In this document: one piece after another, positions 20,946-33,324 of the stretch
Layout: every line of letters starts with the position of its first letter
How positions within the stretch are numbered: position 1 is the stretch's first letter
Assembly: GCA_963978545.1 (NCBI GenBank)
Contig: OZ021730.1
Span: forward strand, 6,331,796-6,395,795
Origin: Linyphia triangularis
Lineage: Eukaryota > Arthropoda > Arachnida > Araneae > Linyphiidae
Direction: 5' to 3'
DNA: 64,000 nt
Position numbers and translations under genes: made by a program
Notes under the pieces: model-generated
Databases searched by the model: none
The model's input: only the letters and a program-made list of their open reading frames with translations
Told to the model about the DNA's origin: nothing

Positions 20946-21936
20946 TAGAGGGAGGCAGGAGTTTTTACCCAGCAGTGGCAAGAGTCTGTTAATTATCATA
21001 TAAGATTTCCTGGTTACCTTTTTGATGTGGTCTTTCCAGTTTAGTTTGCTGTTTAAGGTAACGCCAAGGTATTTAGCCTTATTGACCATCGGAATATGCT
21101 CATTGAAGAGTTTAACTCTGTTAGCCAAGTTTTTGAGTTTATTTTTAGCTCTAACACAGATGATCTGCGATTTACTAGCATTAATTGGAACTTTCCATTT
21201 GGAGCACCATTCCTCAATTGGGGGGGGGGGGTTCTCCTGGAGTTTATTTAATGCAACTTGTGGACTAATGGATTTAGTGATTATCGCAGTATCATCTGCA
21301 TAGAAGGCTGTTAAGCAGTGCCTGTCATCTCTAAATGTGGGAAAGTCTGCTGTATATAAGTTGTAAAGTGTGGGACCCAAGATGCTCCCCTGGGGGACCC
21401 CGGCCTCAATGTTTCTGTGATCAGAGATGGCTTTACCCACTCTTACTCTAAAACGTCTGTGATCTAAGTAACTAGAGATGAGGTGAATTAAATCATGTGG
21501 GAATTTAAATTTGATCAATTTGAAAAGGAGCCCCGAATGATATACCCGATCAAACGCCTTAGCGACATCGATCATAAGCATTGCGGAGCTTTTCTTTCTA
21601 TGCAAAGCTGAGCCAGCAAACTCTAAAATTCTTACCAACTGCCCAGTGGTAGATCTATTCTTCAAAAATCCAAATTGTTCTTCAGGAATATTATATAAAA
21701 GTGGAAAAATGCGGTTTGAAATTAACCTCTCAAAGATTTTGCCCAAGCAAGGCAATAGACTAATTGGTCTATGGCTGGTTGGGTCAGAGGGGTCCTTTCC
21801 AGGTTTAGGAATTAGAATAATTAAGGCTTCTTTCCAAATACTAGGGAAATAACTAACATTTTTAATGCCAGCCTCGGGTTTTGCTAAGAATTGAATGGAA
21901 GTTGAAGGGATGTTTTGAATCATTCTATTGGAAATG
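20940..21936 (-). pseudogene. LINE B reverse transcriptase domain
   Basis: The minus-strand frame shows SHRPISLLPCLGKIFER, EEQFGF, MLMIDVAKAFDRVY (first catalytic Asp), AGVPQGSILGPTLYNLYT and FYADDTAII (catalytic Asp pair), then YLGVTLNSKLNWKDHI. Its upstream part is cut off at 21936 by the copia LTR and resumes at 26616. A 12-base G/C run at 21220-21231 encodes a Pro run just before EEWCSKW. It is related to LINE A (shared PGKDPxDPTS and overall order) but clearly a different family by sequence. Confidence 0.88.
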
Positions 21937-22145
21937 TGTTGGTGGGAAGAATAAAATAAGATCCAGTCTTGATAAGCAAACGTTTATTTAACGTCAAATA
22001 AAAAGAACCACACACTTTAGGAACACATCACCAAGAATATATATATACGCACATAAGTAGAAAAGAAATTTGCATAGACAGTTATAGTGAATGCAGTTAA
22101 CAGTTAAATATTCCTAGACCGACAACCAATTTAAAATTACCATCA
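21937..22145 (-). repeat. copia 3' LTR (left on the map)
   Basis: On the minus strand it starts TGATGG and ends CCAACA. It contains a TATATATATATTC box and an AATAAA signal. It differs from the other LTR by one base in the GATAAGC(A/C)AACG segment and one in ACACATC(A/T)CCAAG. Confidence 0.95.
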
Positions 22146-22188
22146 TACGGCCCCATCGGTCAAGGAATATGGCAGATATACATAAGTA

Positions 22189-22860
22189 TTACAATGCATA
22201 AATTTCATTTGTTACCAATTCAAATTTAGTTTTTAACAAAGGTTTCGTTAAGAAATCAGCTAAATTATTCTGAGATTTAACAAATTTTAAATTAAATACT
22301 TGATCATTTAACAACTGTCGTACAAATTGGTATTTGATGTCAATGTGTTTTGTTTTAACACTTTCTTGGCCATTCTTTACAAAAAATATTGCAGCTTGGT
22401 TATCACAAAATTGTATAGGAACAAAATCTGGAGTTAAATCTACCTCTTGTAGAATTCGTTTGTACCATAAAAGTTCTTTAACACACTCTGTTAAAGCTAC
22501 GAACTCCGATTCCATGGAACTGAGAGCTATTGATCTTTGCTTTGATGATTTCCAAGCTATCGGAACACCACAAAAATAAACCAAATAACCTGTAACTGAG
22601 TACCTTTTATTGAGGTTACACCCCCAATTAGCATCAGAATATGCGTAAAGTAAAGAATTATTTCTTAAAGATAAACTAATTTTATGGTCTTTAGTTTGAA
22701 AAACATAATTTAGAATATCTACAATAATAAGCCAATTCTTATAGGTATATCCATTGTTAAATTGAGCCATTGTGTTTACTGCAAACTCAATGTCTGGCCT
22801 AGATCTATTCGATAAAAATGATAAACAACCAATTATTGAACAATATGGGTATTTTTTCAT
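22189..22860 (-). pseudogene. copia RNase H domain
   Basis: SNRSRPDIEFAVNTMAQF closes the RT connection. YAYSDANWGC supplies the first catalytic Asp, SSMESEFVALTECVKE the Glu, and FCDNQAAI the second Asp. KTKHIDIKYQFVR is the usual C-terminal block. The stop is about 43 bases before the 3' LTR. Confidence 0.92.
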
Positions 22861-22884
22861 TAGGTAATTTTCCTCAATTTCATT

Positions 22885-23217
22885 TTAAATTACTTTATCT
22901 GGTAAAACACAACTGATTTTAAAAGGCAAACTTGGAAAGCTTTTTGGTAATTCTTCAAATCTTCGCATTAATTTATCAATGCAAGTTGCTTGATGTAAAT
23001 AAATATTACCGTTTATTTCTTCAAAATTTACTCCTAATAAATATCTGATCTTTCCTAACTCAGTTATATCCAATTTAGATTTAATCAAATAAATTGCCTC
23101 ATCTAATACCTTTTCATTTTCCCCAAAAATAACCATATCGTCAACATAAACCACAAGTATAACATTTTGATTCAACATATAGGTACAATTAACCCACTTC
23201 AATTTTACAAAACCCAA
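22885..23217 (-). pseudogene. copia RT C-terminal half (YVDD box)
   Basis: Reads VILVVYVDDMVIFG, the catalytic Asp pair of copia RT, followed by KSKLDITELGKIRYLLGVNF. A TAA at 22885-22887 stops it, and the same frame reopens at once into the RNase H segment. Confidence 0.88.
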
Positions 23218-24530
23218 TATCTTCTAACAATTTATTTAGCGTATTATTCCAATACCTACTAGACTCATGTAATCCATAAATACTTTTATGTAGTAAACAC
23301 ACTTTATTTTCAGCTCCTTTGGCTACATGACCAACTGGTTGTTCCATATAAACCTCCTTGTCTAAACGTCCATACAAATAAGCAGCTTTAACATCCAGTT
23401 GAGCATGTCTCCAACTCAACATTGAAACTAACAATACAAAAAGAAATTTGATTATTGAAAAATTTACAACGTGTGAAAAAACATCACTGTAGTTTATTCC
23501 CCTAGTTTGAGAATAACCTTTTGCTACTAATCTAGCTTTAAACTTTTTAATATTATTCTTTTCGTCCCTTTTAGTCGAAAATATCCACCTGCTGCCTATA
23601 ATTCTAGCGTTTGGTGGTGGATCAACCAAATCCCAAACTTCCCTTTCACGCATAGTCTGCAATTCTTCTGTCATTGCCCTGTCCCAATGTGCTTTATTAG
23701 GCGAATTTTGCGTGTCTTGAAAAGTTTGTGGCGATTCAATCATATACAGTTCTTCCTGAAAAATATCACTCAAATGATTATCTATAAATTTTGAGTCATT
23801 TTCAAATACCAAATTAGATTCTTTATTATCAACTTCAATCGTTGTCGTTTTAAAATCAAACTTTTCAGGATTAAACAAAATATTGTTTAGTTTACAATAT
23901 TTTTCTGCATCATTTAAAGATCGTAATCTTTCATTACTTCCAGGCGGATAGTAATAAACATCGATTCTATCACTATTATTTCTCGGCCTTTCAACTCTAT
24001 TCCAATTACTAACATCTAGAGGTAACATTTCGGTCTTAACCGGTAAATCGTTAGTAACATCAGATACAGTCTTAACGGGTTGAGTGTTAGTAGTTTCAAT
24101 AACATCAAGATCAGAATCACAATTGTCCAACAAAAAATGCACATTACTACATACATTTGTACTTCCGAATAAACTAGATACCCCTTTTCTGTTTTCATCT
24201 ATATATACATGAATTGTTTCCTCCACAGTACGTTTCTTTGGAATATAAATTCTATAGCTCTTGCGTTTAGTAGCATAACCAACTAGAATTCCCATTAGGG
24301 CTTTAGGTTGCAATTTGTTTCTTTTAGTACTAGGAATATGAACATATGCCAAAGAACCAAAAACTTTCAGATGCTTAACTGAAGGTTTATACCCTTTCCA
24401 AATTTCTATTGGAGTTTTACCCTCGGTTAATTTATGGGTACACCGATTTCTGACATACACAAAGGTCTTAAGAGCTTCTGCCCAAAAACTAGGTTTAAGA
24501 CCGCTATCTTGTAACATGGCTCTGACGGCA
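23189..24530 (-). pseudogene. copia integrase C-terminus and RT N-terminal half
   Basis: An open stretch of 442 codons. SFWAEALKTFVYVRNR and KVFGSLAYVHIP are the end of the integrase region. A variable linker follows, then the copia RT (RVT_2) start: WDRAMTEELQTM, WDLVDPPPNARIIGSRWIF, KARLVAKGYSQTRGINY and AQLDVKAAYLYGRLDKEVYM with the first catalytic Asp. It ends at a frame change near 23205, shortly before the YVDD box. Confidence 0.88.
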
Positions 24531-24845
24531 TCTAAAGCAGTATATGGTTAAATTTCTCGGCAATACCATTCATTTCCGGGGAATAAATTGATGTACGCTC
24601 AATTTTAATGCCTAAATCATTAAGAAATTTTTCGAATTCTGAACTACAGAACTCCAGCCCGTTATCAGTTCTTACTGCTTTAACTTTCTTACCTAATTCT
24701 CGCTCTACTCGCGTTAGATATGATTTAAAACAACTAAATACATCATTTTTATTTCGAATCACAAAGACATCAATTTTACGTGAATAATCATCAACTAGGG
24801 TTAAAAAGTACTTATTTCCACCTATTGATTTAACTGGAGCTGGTA
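24525..24845 (-). pseudogene. copia integrase catalytic core
   Basis: After a frame change the minus strand reads FLTLVDDYSRK (first catalytic Asp), VRTDNGLEF (second Asp) and SPEMNGIAE (catalytic Glu), the D,D35E set. One more frame change lies close to 24530. The integrase would insert the cDNA and make the 5-bp target duplication. Confidence 0.85.
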
Positions 24846-24849
24846 ATTT

Positions 24850-26318
24850 CGCTTAAATGACGTTCTTTTCGACTTAGAAATTAAACAAGTTTGACAATTT
24901 TTGCAGTTTTTAGTCAATGATAAATTTTCTAAACCTTTCACACTTTTATCTGAACTCATTTCCCTTAATAGAGGATAGTTAACATGACAAAACCTTCTAT
25001 GAATCAGTTCAAGGCTTAAATTACTATACATTGCTGAAGTTTGAATTTGAGGATAAGCATACAAAATATAAAAATTTTCTTTTCGATGAACAGTTAATAT
25101 AAAATTTTCATATTTATCATATATAATCATCTTTGAATTTCCCCATACGACTTTATAACCAGCAATATCCAAATTAGCACCTCCTATTAAATTGCGTCTC
25201 ATATTTGGAGAATAAAGTACATTTTCAAGGGTAATATAAACGTTACCTGATGAGTCTTTAACTTCCAAAGAAATGTCACCAACTCCACATATCACCGATG
25301 TAGCATCTTTGTCACCAATTAAAGCCTTAGTATCCGGTAACTTCTTAAAGTTTTGGAACAGCGATAAGTCGTTGCAAAAATGGGATGTAGCTGCTGTGTC
25401 CACTAAGAATTCGACCATGTTGACACCAATGTTAAATGCTTCACTGTCATTTTGAGGGTTGACTTCACTGTAAAAGTTCAGTTGTCGTTTAGACTCTTTC
25501 TTCTTCCAGCAATTTTCTTCGGAATGATTTGACATCTTACAGAACCTGCACGGCCCCATTCTTCGATATCGCTCGTTCGATGAGCTGGGTTCTTCATTAC
25601 ATCTGGGTCCCAGTGCACTTCCACTGCTTGCGTTAGGTTTCGTTGTGCTTCTGGATTGGAAAGGTGGACGTCTTGACCTAGCCAAGTATGCGTCACCTAC
25701 TATTGACGATTCAAGTAGATCATCTTTCTTCTTTAATAATATTCTTCCCGATTCTGTAACAAGGTCATCTTGAACTCTGTCAAATTTGAAATCTTCATCT
25801 TTTAGTCGATACAGTTGTTGAACAATGTTTTCATAGTCAGTTGGCAGTCTGCGTATTAGTTGAAAACACACTAAAAGTTCCGGTATCTCGAAACCTGCTT
25901 CGATTATCATCTCTTTCTTTTCATACACTCGTTTACAGTAAATACCTATAGTTTCTTCTGCCGGGTTGAATCTTAGTTCGTAGAACTCGTCCAATAGACC
26001 TGCTAATCTGGCTCTTGACTTCGGTTCAAAATTTAGTTGTAAAATTTCCCAAGCCTCTTTTCCATCCGTTGTTTGAGAAATTAACGTTTAAAATTTTGGC
26101 TCTAATCCTTGATAAATGGAAGTGTACGCTCGTTGCCTTCGAAGATTATACGACCGTTTTTCTGCTGATGAAGCACTCGCACCAAGGTCTTCCTCTTTAC
26201 CTTCTACAAAACTCCAGGAATCACGATCCATCAAATACACTTTCATATCCGTCTTCCATCGGGCGTAATTCGTCCCTTTCAATTTAGGAAAACTCAATCC
26301 AGCCACGTACTCGGTCAT
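24850..26318 (-). pseudogene. copia gag, protease and integrase N-terminus
   Basis: The start Met is at 26318 (MTEYVAGLSFPKLKGTNYAR, the copia gag opening with its Asn-Tyr-x-x-Trp motif). An in-frame TAA at 26088-26090 follows QGLEPKF, after which the same frame continues through the UBN2-type gag core. Next come a zinc knuckle CRFCKMSNHSEENC, the protease active site VDTAATSHF (with DTA where DSG/DTG is usual), and the integrase zinc-binding HRRFCH...CKNCQTC. The frame is lost near 24850, just before the integrase core. The protein would form the capsid and process itself. Confidence 0.88.
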
Positions 26319-26383
26319 ACTTTTGAAAAAAGTTTAAACTACGGCAACTTACTTCATATAGTTCAAAGTTACGCGGGACTACG

Positions 26384-26400
26384 TTGCTCGGCCCATAACC
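26384..26400 (-). promoter_or_regulatory. copia primer-binding site, tRNA-iMet type
   Basis: Six bases inside the 5' LTR the minus strand reads GGTTATGGGCCGAG. This resembles the internal initiator-Met tRNA site used by insect copia (GGTTATGGGCCCAG-type), where a half-tRNA primes minus-strand DNA synthesis. One base differs from the version I recall. Confidence 0.6.
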
Positions 26401-26406
26401 CACTAT

Positions 26407-26615
26407 TGTTGGTGGGAAGAATAAAATAAGATCCAGTCTTGATAAGCCAACGTTTATTTAACGTCAAATAAAAAGAACCACACACTTTAGGAACACATCT
26501 CCAAGAATATATATATACGCACATAAGTAGAAAAGAAATTTGCATAGACAGTTATAGTGAATGCAGTTAACAGTTAAATATTCCTAGACCGACAACCAAT
26601 TTAAAATTACCATCA
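26407..26615 (-). repeat. copia 5' LTR (right on the map)
   Basis: It is the 5' LTR for the minus-strand element. It holds the promoter (TATATATATATTC, minus strand) that would start transcription of the genomic RNA. It is identical to the 3' LTR apart from two bases. Confidence 0.95.
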
Positions 26616-26706
26616 AAATGTTATCAATACCTGGTGATTTCCTAACCTTAATTTTAGAGATAATATCCATAACTTCTTGGGTATTGGTATATTGTACGGA
26701 GTTGAT
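26616..26706 (-). pseudogene. LINE B, segment upstream of RT between the two insertions
   Basis: The minus strand reads FINSVQYTNTQEVMDIISKI and then KVRKSPGIDNI, the K(A/S)PGxDxI entry motif of LINE RT. It joins directly to the RT frame at 21931 across the copia element. Confidence 0.82.
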
Positions 26707-26714
26707 GAAAGGCC

Positions 26715-28000
26715 AAAGAACTTAAAACTATAAGAAGGCAAGCTTCGCCGATACGTAAGTGCTGCCATCTCGCGGATTTTCAGAGTTGAGAGCACAAAAC
26801 TTTCGCCAAATTGCTCCGATTTCCAGACATGCGCAGAGCTTTGTTCTTACTTTGGCGATCGTGCATTTTAAACAAACAAATAAGAACATCAGATTTATTT
26901 CGTCGAATTCGTGGGAGATTTAAATAGCAGAACAAAAATGGAGGATTCTACTTTGCAAAGTAACATATTATTTATTCAAGTTTGTTCAAATTGTTCGCTT
27001 TGGTGCACAATAAATTTCGGTAATGTTCTGAAGATCATAGAATTTTCGCAAGAGAATTTTAACAGGACATTTTTTGCAGTGTTGATGGTTGTGATGAAAC
27101 TTGATGGTTAGTGTTCTTAATCGTTCGTTTTTATTTTTTCGTCTCATTCAGCAGGCTAGTTTTTATGTTAAATATAGTTGTTTTTTTATGAACTTTTCTT
27201 TTTGTATTACTTTGACATCGCTTGAAAGAATGTTTATCATTTGTTAGTTGCATAAAGGCACGCAATTATTATGTGTTTATTATGATTTTTTGAAATTTGA
27301 CGCAAATCTCAATTACCATTGCGGTTTTTTATTTTATGAATTAATAAAGCTAAATGATTATTGTCAACTGTTAGTAAATTCTTCTAAACTAGTACATGCT
27401 AAATGATATTGGTTTTTGTAGTTGCAAGTCATTTTTAAATTCTTGCACTCAATAACTAGATATTTTTTAGTTTCCTAATGTACTGCTTCGAAGAATGTAT
27501 GGAAATTTTATCGAAATAATTTTCTTCTAGAATGTGTTTCAATAATTTTGTAATTAGTAATTTTGTTAATTCTTGATGTTCATATTTATTACGAAAACTT
27601 ACTAAAAGTTCACCAATATTGGAATATGCTGTAAAAACCCCAAATCTAATATTAGGATTCGTATTGCATTACAAGATAGAACTTGCTGTAGTGGTTCAAT
27701 ATAATATTAATATTGTTTAAAAAAGTATTCAATTATCTTAGCTAAAAATATAATTAACGTAAATTTGGTTGAATGTGTAAATATGTCAAGTAAAAGTTTA
27801 ATGAGCAAAACGGATTTGTTCTTTTTTTGGATAAAAGATTTCTGGGAAACCATAAAATTTTATCGCCAAGTGAAACCAAAAAGAGCGATAAGCTTGCCAA
27901 TGTAGAAACCCTGCAATGACGTCATGTGCTCTCAACTATTTTACATTATCTCTATGGAAGCTTGCCATCTTTAACCCGAAGGGTTATTATAGTATCTTTG
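26715..28000. mobile_element. 1.29-kb DNA transposon inserted in LINE B (P-like or hAT-like)
   Basis: It is bounded by a perfect 8-bp direct repeat, GAAAGGCC (26707-26714 and 28001-28008). The ends start (C)AAAGA and share GGCAAGCTT and TTGAGAGCAC blocks in inverted order at matching depths, so the inverted repeats are about 100 bp and gapped. If the C is counted in the ends, the duplication is 7 bp and the terminus is CAAAGA, which parallels the P-like element at 4844. The interior (about 26.9-27.85 kb) is AT-rich with no transposase block. The small open frame at 26911 has no recognisable domain. Confidence 0.7.
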
Positions 28001-28008
28001 GAAAGGCC

Positions 28009-28180
28009 ATTGCTTCCAGAGAGCAACAGTGTTAACAGGGGAGTGTTGTTCTTATACTGTTTTTCAAGAGAGTTTGCAAGAGTATCAGGAAGATCGTAAT
28101 TTGTTTAAAAAAGTTCTACAAATATTAATTTAGTGGAACTCTTAAGTTTATTGTTGACGAATTTCTGTGTAAGTGGTAAA
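28009..28180 (-). pseudogene. LINE B, most upstream recognisable segment
   Basis: Reading the minus strand in shifted frames gives VALWKQWPF directly before the 26616 segment and, further upstream, DLPDTLANSLEKQYKNN. That is the pattern of the region just before LINE RT. The frame shifts in a CCCC run at about 28038. Similarity fades near 28150, taken as the 5' truncation point. Confidence 0.6.
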
Positions 28181-28189
28181 GAAACCATT

Positions 28190-29190
28190 TATTGAGTGGT
28201 CCACGTTGACAAGTTCGGAAAAATCACAACTTTTATTGTTATATTGATAATCTGCGCACATAGTTTTACATAAAAACTTAAATGTGTGTTGATAACAAAA
28301 AGAAACTGAGCGCTGTTAAACTATACTTAATACTTTGCTTTCCTAACCACGGATACTATAAGTGACTTTTTATACAGAGCGACTCACTCGAGTGGCGAAC
28401 GCGCGCCACCGTCGCGGGCACACAAGACACTCTAAGCGGACGCACGCTATGGAGTTAATTATACTGAACCACAGCAGTGGCTAGAGGTCGCGTCGGTAGC
28501 ATGATCTGACCACGCCAGTCGCCTACCCTCGCTTCTTGTGGCGCTCGTGAACGGCGGTGGCAGTGGACTATTGTTTGTTACGATGCTTATTATTATTATT
28601 TTATAGACTCACCTTGACCCAGTTATCTAGTCAGGCCCTGATCATCGACTAAGCACATAAAACCTGGACCTTGGACCCAAGATTTTAGGGCCCCGGAATT
28701 AGCTGTAAACGTGTAACTTTTGTTTCACAAAAGTTATGTGAATAGCTTTTATTATCGGTATAAAACAATTTTTACTTAAAAATAATTTTTTATTAATCTT
28801 GAACCGTCTTTAGTATTCCAGAGTGCATTTATTCAAATAAACCAAACCATCATTTAAAAGCTTAATTGATATAACCCATAAAAACAGAAAAACGGAGTTT
28901 TTAAAAAATCCTTTATATGCATTGTCAATTTTTGTGTTCATTAACACAGCGCCGATATCGTAAACATTTCTGTCAGCAAAATGTGTGGCAAACAACGTTT
29001 CAAAATTTATTTATTAAAAATGAACGTGAATTGATGCTTTCACATAGAAATATGATTTATTTATTCTGATTAAAATAATTTTAATATTTATTTATTAAAA
29101 AAATAATTGCCAACAGGAAAGAATTTCAACAATAATCGGTTCAATACTATTTTAATGTGATTGAATGACGCCAAGGTAGTTAACTTGTAT
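28190..29190. other. unassigned region with a CpG-rich patch
   Basis: From about 28380 to 28580 the sequence is strikingly GC- and CpG-rich for this window (for example GGCGAACGCGCGCCACCGTC). A stretch with ACAACTTTTATTG lies just left of it. It may be part of an LTR or a promoter, but I can assign no element. The rest is AT-rich. Confidence 0.4.
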
Positions 29191-29194
29191 TCCA

Positions 29195-29311
29195 TAAAAG
29201 CGATCTTACAGTGACAGTAACAGTCCCGAAATTTGAGAGGATACATGGGCATCGACATCGAACCTATCTGCAAAGTTTCAGCCCGATTGGATGATGGCAA
29301 GGGTGTTAATT
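29195..29311 (+). repeat. dispersed unit of the 5651-6010 tandem family
   Basis: Shares with the array at 5651 the order GCGATCTTACAGTGACAGT, TCCCGAAA, CGACATCGAACCTATCTGC, TTTCAGCCCGATTGGATGA and GGCAAG. It shows that the unit occurs outside the P-like element. Confidence 0.65.
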
Positions 29312-29344
29312 AGGCAGCCGCTATATACGCTCCCATCGACAAAC

Positions 29345-30775
<1,431 letters not shown>

Positions 30776-30776
30776 G

Positions 30777-31152
30777 TTAGGGTGGATCGAAAAAAAAATT
30801 ATTTTTGAAACTCACGAGGTAAAAAAGTTGATACACATCTTGATAAGAAAACCGGTAAAAAAGAAATTTGAAAAAAAAAAAAATATCTTCCGATCGCGCA
30901 TTCACCTCAAAGTTTGGAAAAAATACAAAAAATTACTATTTTTTCTACATTTTTTGAAATTTCTAAACAATGTATAATTTAAATGCAACAGTTTGCAATG
31001 TGTAGTGAAAGGGTGGTATAACACAGGAAAACACGATTTTATGCATTTTTAAAACATATAATAATTATTAAAAATACTCAAAAGTAAAATTGTTTTGGTA
31101 AGAAATAACGATTTTTCTGTGAAATGGGTACTAATGTTATTTCTTACATTTT

Positions 31153-31188
<36 letters not shown>

Positions 31189-33277
31189 GCTATTATTCAT
31201 TTGGTTCACTTTTTTCTCGAGCTTTCTATCCCAGTGATGCACTTTGAAGGAAACTTTTGAGGAAAAGTCGGGCATTATGGATCTTTAAAAAAAAAAAGTG
31301 TTGTCCTAACGTCTTTAGCGTCAGCGCCGCCCACTTTTTGTCTTGTCTCTCTACATAAGCGTTCCACAGCTTGTGAGTGACAAGGAAACGAGTTGAAGTC
31401 TGATTTCAATGGTCCCTAGTAGCACATAAACATTGGCCAATTTCGCCAGACATAGGCAAATCTCGATGTGGAACGTTGTGAATCGGTCGTTGGAAACAAT
31501 ATTAGCCAATCTCGCTTAATTCTGGAAAAAATATAGAAGATGTTTTGAAATGTCGATGCACAGTTTTAAACTTGGGATATTGTATTCATGAGAAACAAAA
31601 CAATGGGGTGGTTTGAAATTGTTTGTTGAAAAATCGTGTAGTTTGGAACTATGCTCGACCAGACTAGTCAATCTTCCAGTCTTCCCCTGTTTCCTCCAAT
31701 ACAGCTGTGCTACCTCGGATGCGCCAGTCTTTATTAACTAATGTTCGTTTGTTACTCTTAACAAAGGAGGAAACCTATAACAAGCATTCCAATTAATTAT
31801 ATCCACTTAATCAGTGGCAATAAAGTTAAGTTTAGTTGCATTGAAATGCCTGAATGTCTTTCTCTAGGAAAGTTCTCGAGATTTCAGAACTGGACGCCTC
31901 AGTTCTCTTACAACTCTCCTTTTTTACAAAATCATTGCCGAAATCAAATTTTTTTGGTTAAGGAAAGAAGCATTTCGTTCAATAACTGAGTTTAAAAGTT
32001 CCAGTAAATATTCAGGGAGGTATCGAGACAATCGAATTGCCTCATATATGTTCTTAGGTCCTTCAGAATATTAACTTTTTTTTAAAATTCGAAATCAATG
32101 TGGCATGTAACAATTTAAAATAACGAATACCACTTGCTTGAGTTCATCCGATGGTTTATATTCACTCGCATATACTCTTAAATACTCTACTTTCTGTTGT
32201 TATCCATCTGGAGTATAAATGGGGATTGGTATTTGCAAGCTGCTAAATCATTGGCCTGATCTAATCGCTGCAAAAATATCAAGAAGATATAACTGATCTA
32301 TGTCAGTACTTTCATCTCATCTTGAGGAATTGAACATGCAACACGTAAAAAATCAGTCGAAGGAAATTTTTTGCAGTTCTTCAGTTTTTAATCTCACTGA
32401 AAGAAGTTGGTCCTGTTGAAGTACTATCAACGTGTTTAAATAGGCGTCTGAATGGTAGTTCATTGGAGTATAGGAGGCATATATCCCAATGCAGTGGTCC
32501 CCCAACGTGCAATTTGATCTGTCAGATTATTTTCAGCCAGTATTAATGGCAGTCCCAATCACAGCCGCGTGCGCTATGATCCAATGAATAAGCAAGTAAG
32601 TTTATGAGCTTCAAAGGAAGAGAAGGCACCTCGAGAAAGGCCACCCAGATTGAAACCCGCTAAAACATAGTTTTTATCGATGTTTCAAAGGTTATGCGGG
32701 AGCAACTATTATTGAATAATTACTAATTTAATTTTTTTCCAAATTCTATCTACTTCATTCCACACAATACAAACTAATGTACCTCTATAATTTTGCGATT
32801 GTTGTATTCTACAAATTGATGGAAAAAGGGTGTTTTTGTATTTCTTTAAAACTTTGAAGTAAATGCTTGATGTAAATAAAACAATTTTAACAAAAATATG
32901 TAAAAAAAATAACATTAGTATCCATCTTATAAAAAAAAATCATTTTTTTAACAAAAAATTTAATTTTGAATATTTTTAATTATTAAATTATGTTTTAAAA
33001 ATGTATAGAATAGTGTTTTCCTGTGTTATACCACTCTTTCACATACTCATCGCAAACTATTGCCTTTCAAATATATAACGTTTAAAAATTTAAAAAATGT
33101 AGGAAAAATAGTTTTTTTTTCCCTCCAAACTTTGAGGTGAATGCGCGATCGGAAGATATTATTATTATTATTATTATTTTTTCAATTTTTTTTTTTTTTT
33201 CAGTTTTCTTATCAAGATGTGTATCAACTTTTTTCACCTCCTGCGTTTCAAAAATATTCTTTTTTTTTCGAACCATC

Positions 33278-33281
<4 letters not shown>
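30777..33281 (-). mobile_element. DNA transposon with ~400-bp TIRs inserted in (TA)n, with unnamed ORF
   Basis: The left arm (30777 to about 31165) and the right arm (about 32875-33281) are inverted copies. The termini TTAGG(G/A)TGG(A/T)TCGAAAAAAA are followed by GTTGATACACATCTTGATAAGAAAAC, CTTCCGATCGCGCATTCACCTC, GTATAACACAGGAAAACAC and TACTAATGTTATTT blocks in both. Both ends abut (TA)n, so the element entered a TA microsatellite. The interior encodes, on the minus strand, the degenerate protein described in the next entry. I cannot match the termini to a named superfamily. Confidence 0.8.
31310..32600 (-). pseudogene. degenerate ORF of an unnamed repeated arthropod protein family
   Basis: Minus-strand translation in broken frames gives, in order, HWDICLLYSNELPFRRLFKH, SRWITT with SRVF and RVYVSE-like segments, AIRLSRYLPEYLLELLNSVI and ERNASFLNQKNLISAMI, a VRELRRPVLK block, DIINW, and PCHSQAVERL. 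From general knowledge, the order CNELPLRHLF / HSRWLTTANR / LRLYV / RYLP...VIxRNA / ELGLRR / IDW / HTQAVER belongs to a large family of uncharacterised proteins repeated in arthropod genomes. I know no assigned activity. At least six stops or frame changes make this copy dead. Its position between long TIRs suggests that the family is the element's own protein. Confidence 0.68.

Positions 33282-33310
<29 letters not shown>
33282..33310. repeat. (TA)n microsatellite, right flank
   Basis: About 15 TA units that continue the microsatellite into which the long-TIR element inserted. Confidence 0.95.
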
Positions 33311-33312
<2 letters not shown>

Positions 33313-33324
33313 ATGCTAAATATT

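Larger units (their letters stand above)
21937..26615 (-). mobile_element. full-length Ty1/copia LTR retrotransposon
   Basis: Two 209-bp LTRs bound a 4.68-kb element flanked by the 5-bp duplication AAATG (21932-21936 and 26616-26620). Reading the minus strand from 26318 gives gag, a zinc knuckle, protease, integrase, reverse transcriptase and RNase H. Integrase before RT is the copia order. The LTRs differ at only two positions in 209, so the insertion is young. The coding region nevertheless has two in-frame stops and three frame changes. It interrupts LINE B and is therefore younger than it. Confidence 0.96.
20104..28180 (-). mobile_element. LINE B: Jockey-type retrotransposon split by two later insertions
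   Basis: The minus-strand element runs from its 3' tail near 20114 to at least 28130. Its RT gene is interrupted at 21936/26616 by a complete copia element with target duplication AAATG, and at 26714/28001 by a DNA transposon with duplication GAAAGGCC. Removing both makes the RT region continuous: the stretch 26616-26706 reads EVMDIISKIKVRKSPGIDNI, the usual lead-in to RT, and 28009-28090 reads DLPDTLANSLEKQYKNN, typical pre-RT sequence. Nothing of ORF1 or the endonuclease is recognisable, so the copy is 5'-truncated near 28.15 kb. Confidence 0.82.
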
